Positions 1 to 9,400 of a stretch of 18,302 nt of DNA are shown piece by piece. Each line of letters starts with the position of its first letter. Position 1 is the first letter of the stretch. Under the pieces are notes generated by a model that made no database searches, was not told where the DNA came from, and saw nothing but the letters and a program-made list of their open reading frames with translations. The DNA comes from Ochromonadaceae sp. CCMP2298 (taxonomy: Eukaryota; Sar; Synurophyceae; Ochromonadales; Ochromonadaceae). The translations under genes were made by a program, and so were the position numbers. Location: contig MU633971.1 in NCBI GenBank assembly GCA_026770595.1, positions 1 through 18,302 of the forward strand, written 5' to 3'.

Positions 1-1
1 T

Positions 2-358
2 GGTCCTTATCAGGTCGTTAGCCATGTTGGTAATACGTACACGATCGAACATTTGATCTCTGGTAAACATAGAAATACTCATGTCGGTAATTTAATTACT
101 TTCAACTATGATGCGACTCGCACAGATCCTAAGGATATCGCCATGTATGACGACAACGAGTTCGTAGTAGAATCTATTATCGCACACCGTGGTGATCGTA
201 ATAAACGTACTCAGATGGAATTCCTGGTCCATTGGTCCGGTTTTACTGTCAAATACGACACCTGGGAAACCTATGGTAACCTCAGGGATACCGATCAGTT
301 GATCGAGTATTTACACGCGAATCGCATGAGATCGCTTATACCTACTAAGCATAAGTGA
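2..358 (+). CDS. Ty3/gypsy chromovirus Pol fragment: integrase C-terminus with chromodomain (5' end outside window)
   Basis: The reading frame is open from the first bases, so the Met-initiated frame at 53 is internal and the true protein begins upstream of the window. The visible 118 residues start with the small beta-barrel that follows the integrase core in Ty3/gypsy elements (GPYQVV, then HVGNLITF). From about residue 53 a chromodomain follows: EFVVESI, then FLVHWSGF, then KYDTWE, then a C-terminal helix ending near IPTK. The aromatic positions that form the methyl-lysine cage in chromodomains are occupied (F in EFVVE, W in VHW, F in SGF). In chromoviruses this domain steers integration toward modified histones. 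A polypurine tract and LTR lie downstream as expected for the 3' end of the element. No frameshift is visible in this stretch, but whether the whole element is intact cannot be judged. The clade name is family knowledge; absence of the core integrase is a window-edge effect. Confidence 0.9.
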   Translation, partial: GPYQVVSHVGNTYTIEHLISGKHRNTHVGNLITFNYDATRTDPKDIAMYDDNEFVVESIIAHRGDRNKRTQMEFLVHWSGFTVKYDTWETYGNLRDTDQLIEYLHANRMRSLIPTKHK

Positions 359-502
359 ATAACTTAATGTGACCCAATCTTTTTTCTCTGTAGAGTTTTT
401 CTAGGGATTTAGTATGGTTATCTTCTAGTTAGAAGTTTTCTTTTACAATTTTTTTTCTACTCTAGTTAGAGGTTTTTAGATATACACAATAACTTTCTTT
501 CC

Positions 503-516
503 GGTGGGGGGGGGGG
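503..516 (+). promoter_or_regulatory. Polypurine tract of the retrotransposon
   Basis: A G-rich run (GGT followed by eleven G) sits 3 bp before the TGTGAC start of the LTR and about 145 bp after the Pol stop codon. This is the position and composition of the plus-strand primer used in reverse transcription of LTR elements. The 359-502 leader between Pol and the tract is T-rich and contains a near-repeated block (CTAGTTAGAAGTTTT near 427 and CTAGTTAGAGGTTTT near 462). Confidence 0.75.
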
Positions 517-519
517 CAG

Positions 520-903
520 TGTGACGGTATCAGTACTGTCCCGCGACAATTTGTCCGTTACACGTTCCCTAGTACACAGTACGTACTTCCCCTTCACTTC
601 GGCCGTTACACTCCGCACCCTTTGCGTGGCTCTGCTGAGCCTTGACTGCTTCGCTGCTTGTCCTCATGCTCTACTCTGCTCTGTGCTGCTGTATGTTATC
701 TGTCTTAAGCAACACAACTTTCCGAGAGACATCTCTTTGGGTCACAAAGCTATACTTAGTGCAGCTGCAGGAGGGCCTGGCTCTGTCGAATTGTACAGGT
801 TTAGCTGTACTTTACAGTTAATTAAAGTCCAGATTAATACTTAAAGTACAGTCAATCTGTATTCCAACTGTAAAGTACATATATGTACAGGAAAATCTGT
901 ACA
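520..903 (+). mobile_element. 3' long terminal repeat of the chromovirus
   Basis: The left end is fixed by the polypurine tract and the TGTGACGGTA start. The right end is placed at ATCTGTACA (894-903) because it gives the expected TG...CA, here TGT...ACA, termini. The right end is less certain than the left: the 5' LTR is outside the window, so the two copies cannot be compared and the target-site duplication cannot be read. The length of about 384 bp is ordinary for this group. The distal part is rich in GTACA words, and a perfect 14-bp inverted repeat lies in it. The 107-codon open frame inside the LTR (521-844) is not considered a gene. Confidence 0.7.
806..879. repeat. Perfect 14-bp inverted repeat inside the LTR
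   Basis: TGTACTTTACAGTT at 806-819 is the exact reverse complement of AACTGTAAAGTACA at 866-879, with 46 bp between the arms. It could form a hairpin in the LTR transcript or DNA. A role in 3' end formation or packaging is only a possibility. Confidence 0.75.
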
Positions 904-2322
904 TTAACGACGCCAGTGCAATAACACTCGCATTTTTAAACAGCAAAAAAATGCGAAACGCTGCGTATTTTTGTTTTTCTGCAAATTAAACCCGATTTTT
1001 TTTTATCATTAAAGATGGATATTACAGCAATTTGTGACTTATCGCGAAGGGTAAAATCGCCATAGTTTGCTGCCTTCTCAATCCGCAAAAAATGCGTGGA
1101 TTTGCTGGCACGCCCTTTTGTTGTCTCCTCTAAGGAGACAGCCAACAAAGCACCTCCAGCACCATGGACATGCCAGGTGATCAACGCAATGGATCACGCT
1201 GCCTAAACTCAACTCAATGGACATGTCAGGCAATCGACTTTGACCTGTGCTCATCATGTTTGCAAGAATAAGAGATGATATCGATGAAATGCAGAGGTTC
1301 GTGAAAAAGAAGAGGAAACAGAAGCAGAAACAGAGGTTCTTACAATAACCATACGCGTCGTGATCAGGGCTACTCCTCCAGCTCAGGCTCAGGCTCAGGC
1401 TCAGGAATCACCTTCATCAAACAATACGGCATCAGCGGCGCGGATAATAGCTTTGTTCTTGATCTTGATCAATTCGATGAAATATACGATATGAATGCGT
1501 AATACTGCTATCATTTTTGCAATGCTTGGTCATTCCGCAATGCAATGATGGGCAACATTCGCCAGCATCCACCAATAGATAGCCCAGTAAATTTAAGCAA
1601 CATCTGGCAGCTCCACCACTTGCAATCGCAGTCAAAGATCTGCAGAGAAGCACCCTGCTATAATCTGCAATTGTCTCCAATGAAGCGCTTGCAACTATCC
1701 GTAGACAAATTCGCCACGGCAATCAGCAATGGTTGGCAATCACGTCGCTCGCGGCTGCAAAGTAATTCCTCGCAATCTATGCTGCTGCGCACTTGTGCAG
1801 TCGCGAGCAGTCAAGCGATTCGCGATTTGACGCAGCCAACAGCAACTCTGAGCTAGTAGAATTTCAGCAGTTGGCAGCAGTGCCCTTCATGGCGATTCTC
1901 AGTAATTTCCTGCAGCAACAAGCAAGGCACCCTTTGGCAGCATTTTGCAAAACAGCTCGCGACCAAAAAAAGGACAGATTTCTCGCAACAGTTACCCGCC
2001 GGCAATTTGTTTAGCGGTTTGTTGCAAAATTTCCCTGTCCCCTTTTCTCAGTGTAAGTTACTCTAGGACCTACACCTGTTCTTAATGATTCCTGCACCAA
2101 ACAATAACTTTTTTACTGACTGTCTCTATGTAGGAGTGTGCAATGGTTGTGAAAGATGAAGATGAAGAGGAAGAGCGGAGGTGACAGGCATCCCTTCCAG
2201 CACGTGCGGAAAAGGAAAAAGCACTGTGTCAGAAGCGAAATATTACACGGGCTCTCAGAAACAGTACACGCCTGACGGAGATGGCTTCTAAGAGCGGTGT
2301 AGGGAAAGGCTCTTGCTCTGAT
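904..2322. other. About 1.4 kb without a recognisable gene
   Basis: Open frames here are short, overlap on both strands and resemble no family I know. Visible structure is minor. There is a (GCTCAG)4 microsatellite at 1381-1404. An imperfect direct repeat of ATGGACATG(C/T)CAGG occurs near 1163 and 1216. A purine-rich GAAGATGAAGATGAAGAGG tract lies near 2155-2175. A frame without a start codon, 1305-1502 plus strand, reads as hydrophilic and Ser-Gly rich and then turns into an acidic peptide. It may be a decayed exon but is unsupported. The base composition is AT-richer than the gene block to the right. Confidence 0.6.
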
Positions 2323-2638
2323 TCAAGGTGAGGAAGCTCGGTAGGAGAGAAAGTCCTTGGACTTGTCCTTGGATTTGTCCCGCCACTTGTTGTAGTCCTT
2401 TAGGGCGTGGGACTGGTCGGTGGGCAGCCCACTCTGAACCACCTGCTTGAGCTATTGGATTTCCTTACACTTACCCTTGTGCCGCGGCTCTCTTGCACTC
2501 TTTGGAGCAGTAGTGCTGTGCATCGCAGCCAGAACATTTAAAGAACTTAACATCCTTGCTCGTGTTCATGCAGCTCTGGCACATCAGCAACTTCCAATCG
2601 CTTTCGCCTGCTGCATCTGCATCCGGGAAGGTTGACAT
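2323..2638 (-). pseudogene. Degenerate MYND zinc-finger gene fragment
   Basis: From the ATG at 2638 the minus strand reads 55 residues to a TAA at 2473-2471. The translation contains MCQSC, then FFKCSGCDAQHYCSKECKR, which is the Cys spacing of a MYND finger (C-x2-C, C-x2-C, YC-x3-C). The last ligand pair is displaced. Shifting by one base at the GGGTAAG junction continues as KCKEIQ, the usual MYND ending, then meets a TAG at 2454-2452. After that the same frame stays open as LKQVVQSGLPTDQ and a Lys/Asp-rich helix to a TGA at 2325-2323. One frameshift plus one in-frame stop within about 100 bp indicates a broken gene. An intron alternative (GTAAGTG at the shift point) would be only 23 bp and leads to an early stop, so I disfavour it. 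MYND domains are protein-interaction modules found in SMYD methyltransferases and many protist proteins. No SET domain or other partner is visible. Confidence 0.65.
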
Positions 2639-2813
2639 ACCGATTCAAAGGCTCACTGGATTGCCAGTGGCGCTGTTGGAGGTAGAAAACCTAGGATCCT
2701 AGTTGCAGGATCCAAGATTCGAGCACATTGATAATGTTGCTTCTTCAATGCCTGGATGGGCAAAAACGTATTGACGTATTCACAGTACTATTTATACAAA
2801 GTTGACGCCTATC

Positions 2814-3261
2814 TCCAGTTCGGACGCTAAAGCGCCAATCGCTCTTAATTTCTTAACACCTTCACATAACATATTTTATATGTCACATACAAATGTGCAT
2901 TATGTTAATACTACTATACTAATATAAGTAATAAATTTATATTAATCTATTTTAGAGGACCTATAGTGATATTACTAAGACATAATCACCGAGAATAGGC
3001 GCTTTTGTTTTTTGCTTTTTTCAGGGGTCAATATATTTACCCTTGGCTTTTTTGTACGTACTTTTTAGCGCCTTTTCTCGGTAATTATGTCTTAGTAATA
3101 TCACTATAGGTCCTCTTAAATAGATTAATATACATTTATAACATAATATTAGTATAGTAATATACATAATGCACATTTGTATGTGACATAAAAAATATAT
3201 CATGTGCAGGCGTTGAGAAATTATTAGGAGCGATTGGCGCTTTAGCGCGCGTCGAACTGGA
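2814..3261. mobile_element. Long inverted-repeat (foldback or MITE-like) element
   Basis: Two arms of roughly 190 bp (2814-3003 and 3067-3261) are reverse complements of each other with small differences, around a spacer of about 63 bp. A perfect 33-bp block pairs 2954-2986 with 3084-3116. A 26-bp block containing CACATACAAATGTGCATTAT is also identical. The outer ends share TCCAGTTCG and GCTAAAGCGCCAATCGCTC. ATCTCC occurs at both borders (2811-2816 and 3261-3266) and could be a target-site duplication that overlaps the repeat by a few bases. Each arm also carries AGCGCC or GGCGCT at its inner end, so each arm could itself be a small element inserted in opposite orientation. No transposase is encoded; the short open frames here are by-products of the AT-rich palindrome. 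It lies about 210 bp upstream of the next gene's start codon. Confidence 0.85.
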
Positions 3262-3473
3262 TCTCCCTCTGGCGGTTACGTCTCCACATTCCAAAGCAGC
3301 CAGTGGTGAGATTGCAGACTTCAACAGTTCAACTGTTCAATGCTTGGATATCAACAGATCCCAGAGCCGCCGCGCACTTCAGTTCACTCATCCGGACAGG
3401 GAAGTGGGTGTTGGTGGTCTTTTAGTTCGCGCGACAGCGCCACTTGCATCGTTGAGGAGGTCAGCAACAGATC
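3262..3473. promoter_or_regulatory. Upstream region of the LRR gene, with a short palindrome
   Basis: This interval lies between the foldback element and the start codon. AACAGTT-C-AACTGTT (3323-3337) is a perfect 7-bp dyad. Its 14-bp flanking form, CTTCAACAGTTCAA at 3319-3332, recurs in reverse orientation upstream of the RING gene. An in-frame TGA at 3453 precedes the ATG, so 3474 is the first possible start in that frame. No TATA box is evident. Confidence 0.35.
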
Positions 3474-6400
3474 ATGCGCAGATTCTCCCTGCGCCGAGAG
3501 CATGCCTCGGACAAGCCGGTCGATGAGGATACGCTGAGAAATGCAGACGAAGCCTTTGATGCCATCCGAATGCACGAGGCGTCCAGGCGGAACAGCCTGA
3601 ACAGCCTGAACAGCCAGCACGACGATGCATCCGACACTTCCTCAGTCGTCTCGTCAATATCCAAGCCCCGATCCCACAAATCCCTGTTCCGAAAGCACGG
3701 GAAGCGAGGCTCGATAACGCTCTACTCGATCTCCGACGAGTATCGCAGGATAAGCCAGAACTGGTCTGCCAAGTGCCAGTCCAAGGGCTGTCCCTTGTCC
3801 AAGGGTGTGTTGGCCGAGTTCAGCAAGCGCATCAGCCAGAAGGGCACCAGCGGCAAGTCCAAGTTGAACTTCACCCACTGCGGCGTGGTTGACGAGCAGC
3901 TGATCATGCTGGCGGAGGAGCTGGCGCTTAAGCCTGTTGTGGCTAAGCTGGACCTGAGCGGGAACTACATATCTGCAGTGGTAAGACCCCAGCCCACTCG
4001 CCCGAAGAAATATGTCTCTATATCTGTCTGTGTGCATGTTTGTTTGAATGTATGTAATTATGTATTGATGTATCTATATCTGCATGCCAGTCTGTTCTAT
4101 CTTCTAACCACTCCACCTGCACAACTGTACCATCCGGTTTCCTTTCTCCCTTCTACGTTCTACTGTCTACGCTGCCCACTATCCGCTGTCCTCAGGGTGT
4201 CGAGTACATCCGCAAGTTGCAGGCCTGCCAGCTGCAGCTCAGCTCGATGATGGACGCCCCCCACCGCCAGACAGCCACCTTCCTAGAGGAGGTAGTTATG
4301 GGGCATACACCCGTAAAGATCGACAAACAGCTGCTGGACGCTGTGTACGCGCTGTGCAAGATGCTGGCCCGCTGCAACCTGCAGAACAGCATCTATGAGC
4401 TCTATGTGGACAAGGGCGCACCGATGGTGGTAGATGATGAGCTACTGGTGGCACTGTGGGCGGAGCTTGTGGGCCACCCCACGGCGGAGAAGGTGGGCAT
4501 GGCGCGCAGTGCGGTGGGTGTGGGGGAGGGGGCGCTGAGCTACGACGAGGTGGAGGCGGTGCTGATAGAGGGGAACATTCGGAAGGGACTGCTGCCCTCA
4601 CTTAGTGCTAGCCAGCGCACCTCGATAAGCAGCATAGACATAGGCACAGACGGCATAGGCCTGGGACAGGCTAGCAACGCATCCTTGGGGTCTGCATCTG
4701 TGGGACCTGCGCAGGGCTCGCACGTCCAGAATAATGAGCACTCCGCAGCTGCCGCCGCCTATGCTGCTGAATTTGCGGCCGCCAATCTTCCTACGTCCGA
4801 TTCTCCCCTCCCATCTCCCGCGGGACTGATGTTTTATTCAGTGGCAGATGTGGGGGCAGACGTGGGAGAGGGGCGGGGGGGCGGCTCGGCAGACAGTAGT
4901 CCGACCCACATGTCCCACTCACAGACGACGAACCATGCGCAGATACAGGCACAGATGCAACAGATGCAGCCACAGTTGCAGCCACCAGCGCAGGCAGAGC
5001 CAATGTACTTCAATGGGGTGGAGGAGCCATGGGAGAGAAGGGATAGAGGGGAGACATGGGCGACAGAGGAGACAGGGGAGGTAGGGGAGGTAGAAGAGGT
5101 AGGGGAGTCGCAGGTGGGGACCGATGCGGGACCCGGGACTGCGAATACTATGCTGGGGGCTGCAGTGGTGGCTGCATCTGTGCACACAGAGAGGACGTCT
5201 TCTCCCCTGTCTCTGCTCGACCCCACCCCCCACTCCCATGTATCCTCCCTCGCCCATTCCCCCGTACACTCCCCCGAACGCCCAGCCGTCTTCCTCGCCC
5301 ATTCCGCCTTTTCTCCCGCCTCCTCCCCCGTCTCCACCCACGTCAGTGCGGACCAGACCCAGCGCAGTGCAGGTGGAGGCGAAGGGGGCGAAGGGGTGTC
5401 CTCCTCGGCATCAGCATCTGCATCTGCATCTGCAGCGTCAGTGGCGGTTGATGTGGGCGGAGGCTCGCCCTCGCCCACACACTCCGCTCCCTCACCCACA
5501 CTCTCACCCACGCCCTCACCTATACCCGCACCCTCATCCACACTTTCCGCATCAGCGCCCACATTCACACCCCCAGTCACACCAACACACGCCTCTGCCC
5601 CACCCACACTCGCCTCTATAGCCTCTTTAGTTTCTACAGCAACCAAGGCATCTGCATCCACAGTGCCCATAGCCAATGCCGCTCTAGTGGGGGCGCTGGA
5701 GCTCGAAGCGGACCTGGAGGGAGAAAACGAGTACGGGTGTGGTTGGGGTAGTGGGATTGATGAGATGGGTGGGGAGATTCGGAAGATAAGTGGGGAGGGA
5801 GGGGAGGTTGCGAAGATGAAGAAGGGAGGGGTTGTAGGCTGGGCGCTTGGGGGGGATCTGCTGGATTCTACATTCGCCGTGCACTTGTCAGACAGCGAGG
5901 TTGAGGACGAGGACATTAGTGGGGTTGGTGGTTTGGGTAGTGTGGGTGTAGATACGGGTGGTGTAGGACCCACACACACCATATCCACACGTGCTCCCGC
6001 ACCCGCTGTGGGCACGGGGGGCTTTTCCCATGATATGTTCGCTATCGATCTGACCTTCGTGTCTGAAGAGGAGGCGGAGGCAGAAGCACCAGCACTGGCT
6101 CAGGCAGAGGCAGAGGCGGACGCAAACTCCCAACGTGTGTATGCGGTAGCGGGCATTAGGGGGCGCAAGTTCACGCATCGGGAGGCAGGCGTGTTGGGAA
6201 GGTTGCCCCACTGCAATGTTGTCTCGGAGGAGGGGGGCGAGATGAAGGTGGGAACAGAGGTGGAACATGACACAGAGGAGGCAAAGGCAGAGGCGGTAGA
6301 GCCTATTCCCCCCTCTGACTTCATCCTCCCCTCCGCACATCAGTTCGATCGCTCGCACAAGTCTCTCTCTGACGACCAGCTAGAGGCTATGGTGTCTGAC

Positions 6401-9400
6401 CTAAAAACCCAATCTGACCTTAAAACCCAGGTGGTGCTTTTGAGGGATAATTGCATAAAAGACCTGGCCTGCCTGCGTCTGCGCTCCCACGTATCTCACG
6501 TATCCCACCAATCGATGCAAACCCACCAATCCCACCAATCGCAATCCGTGCAATCCCACCAGTCCTTATCCCATTCCCAGTCCCAGTCCCATTCTCTGCA
6601 GTCTCTAGACGTCGCTTACAACCAACTGTCGGGCCGAATCTCCCAGAGTGTCCTCCCACACACCCTGCTAACTCTCGACCTATCCCACAACAAAATAACC
6701 GACTTCAGTGGGGTGATGGGCTGCATCCATCTGCAGCAGCTGAACCTCTCGCACAACCTGGTCGACACCGTGCACTGCCTGCCTGCCGCCCTGACACGCC
6801 TAGATCTCTCCCACAACCTTATTTGGTCCCACAGCTGCCTCTGCCTGTTCACCCTAGCTCCCGGTCTACGCTCCCTTAATCTCACTGCCAACCCCGTGAC
6901 TTTGCTGCTGCCGTCGTGGCGTGCTATGGTACGCTCGCTGAGTCCCAGACTGCTTTATTTTGACGGGCGCGCCCCGCCTGCGGATGAGGTTCGCTGGAGC
7001 CATGGGAGGGACTCGTCAGCCATGTCGGCACACCTGTCCCACCCGCACCCACACCCGCAGTCCCATTCACTATCACTGTCGCAGTCTGTCAGCCGCAGCC
7101 ACGTTACCGCTCCCCTCTCCACCGGACGCTGGAACGGCGGCGGTGTTACCCTATCACCCCAGCGACAGCGAGCCGCTGACGCCGAGCGGTCCCAAAAACA
7201 TGCCGAAAGCTTGGCGCTGTTGAGGGCGAAGCGAGCAGCGCGTGACGACCATATACAGCACAGCGCGACGGTGGGCGCGGTGGGCGTGGGCACGGGGGAG
7301 GTGGAGGCGCTTACTTTGCGCCTGAGCAGCCCCAGATGGGGGGTGTCCCCTCTACGCGCGACGATGAAGAGTCGGCCCAAGAATGCGCCCTCCTCCTTCT
7401 CGAGCAGAGAATACTTGCAGCCAGACCCGCCACACCTGTCGCTTCAGCAGGAGCAGGCGCTGGCCGGGGCGGGGTACGGTCTGGGTATGGGTTTGAGTAT
7501 GAGTATGAGTATGGATATAAGTAAGAGTATGGGCGCTGGGGGTGCGGGGGATGCGGTAGCGGGGACGGGCGTTCGCAGGTCCGCCTCTCCCCAACAGGTC
7601 AGCATTCCCCGCTTCAGCATAGGGAATGCCAGCGAGGCGGTGAGGCACTGGCAGGAGGCGGCAGAGGCAGCAGTAAGGCGGGCAGATAGACTGGTGCAGG
7701 AGGTTGCGGAGGGCAAGGGGGAAGCGGACGAGGTGGCAGCAGCACTGCAGGGGGCGAGAGCTTTCCTTGATCGGGTAGACGCTACTCTGAAGGTGAAACT
7801 GGCGCTGAACAGCCTACCCCCCGAGCACTCTCTGCGCCTAAATGCTGAAACAACTCGCGAGCAGCTGCACTCATGTGGGGGGGTGCTGAGGCAGCTGGAG
7901 GTTGCAGCCCGCCTCTGCCACGGCTCGGTCGTGCCCTCTGTAAAGATCGTGCTACAGTCGGGGGCGGGGCAGGCGCTGCTTCTGAGAGCAGCACAGGCGG
8001 CTCCCAGCGACAGGCCCCGAAGGCGATCCGGAGGCGGGGGGGGGGGGGGGGGTCGGAGGACAGGCGCCGCCCAACCACGCCGCCTTTCTTGGTCGGGTGG
8101 GGGTGATGGGGGTAGTGTGGGTGCGTCGGGCAATAAAAAGGTGAGGCATTTCGAGCCGCTGTTCTCCAGCAGAGAGTTTGCGGGTAGAGGTACAGCGAGC
8201 TCTGTGCTTGCTTCCTTCGAGGGAGCCGAGGAGTCACACCAGCTGTCCTCCGCCACTGCGCATCACATACTGACCCTGTGGCTCGCAGGCGCATCAGAAG
8301 CTCTCTCCCGCAGTGTCATACTGTACGCTGACTTGGTGAGCTTCGCTTCCGGCGGTGGCGACATCGGTGGTGGGGGTGGGGGTGTGGTAGACGCCTCTAT
8401 CGTGCAGCGGTTCCAGCAAGACGTGCAGTCTACGCAGCAGAGCATGGCCAGAGAGGTGCGTCTGGCCCTGTCCTGCCTAGACCCCTCGCATACCCCTCTG
8501 TGCCAGCTAGTGGAGGAGCAGCGCGCACAGCTGTTGCACTTTGAGAATCTGTTCGCTGCAGTGCAGACAGCCATGCTGGTGTGCGTGCGCACCGGTACGT
8601 ACTTTGGGGGCCCCTTCAATGCGATCGTCAACTCCCGCCTGGGGGTGGCGGTGAGGCAGAGCTTGCGGAGTAATACCGAGTCTTGGGTTGGGTCCCCTAG
8701 GTCCCCTTCCCCTGTATCTGCTTGGTCCTGTCAATCCCATGGTAGATCTGGTTTCCCTGGTTCCTCTAGGTCTCCCACTGGGTACTATTTCCCCTCACAG
8801 GGGCAGGGGACAGCGGAGGCGAAAGAGGGGACAGAGGTTATGGTCGCTGAGGCTGAGGTAAAGGCAGAGGCTGAGGCATGGGCAGAGATAGAGGCAGAGG
8901 TAGAGGCAGAGGTAGAGGCGGAGTTAGAGGCTGAGGCAGAGGCGGCAGAGGCAGAGATAGAGGCTGAGGCGTTGTTAGAGGCGGAGTTTTTGGCTGAGGC
9001 TGAGGCAAAGGCAGCAGAGGTAGAGGCAGAGGTAGAGGCAGGGGCAGAGGATGGCTACTATGCCGAGACTCCTGCCATGCACAGTGACATCAGCGCTGAT
9101 GGGGCAGGGCAGGAGTGGGAGGTGGCGGATATGGATGAGGGGGGTGGGGATGGGGCGGATGTGGGGGTGGATTTCGATTATGCCGATGCTTATCCAGATC
9201 CAGATGCGTACGGGGATGCAGACGCAGATGCATATGTGGATGCAGAGGCCAATAGGTATGTCGACGCTCATGCAGATGCAGAGGGGTACGGTGATGCAGG
9301 TGGGTATGTAGAGGCAGAGGCAGAGGGGTATGCAGAGGCAGATGCAGGTGAGTATGCAGATGCAGATGTATATGCAGATGCTGATACAGATGGGTATGGG

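Noticed and set aside
521-844. 107-codon frame within the LTR
   Set aside because: It lacks an ATG at its first codon (GTG), sits wholly in an LTR and has no similarity I recognise.
1256-1348. Short ATG frame encoding a Lys/Gln-rich 30-residue peptide
   Set aside because: It is too short, basic low complexity, and has no supporting context.
2452-2474. A 23-bp intron in the MYND fragment (GTAAGTG...AATAG)
   Set aside because: It is much shorter than every other intron in the window. Removing it gives a frame that stops soon after, while the skipped bases encode the usual MYND ending.
3100-3114. Resemblance of TATCACTATAGG to a phage T7-type promoter core
   Set aside because: It occurs within an AT-rich repeat of a nuclear genome, lacks the full promoter consensus, and is best seen as coincidence.
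4834-6015. 393-codon minus-strand open frame opposite the LRR gene
   Set aside because: It lies entirely opposite the Ser/Pro/Glu-rich low-complexity part of a spliced gene with clear LRRs, is itself only low complexity, and has no domain or splice support.
7444-8294. Overlapping minus-strand frames of 170 to 270 codons
   Set aside because: They are stop-poor because of GC-rich codon usage in the sense gene, and their translations are Ala/Pro/Ser-rich without recognisable motifs.
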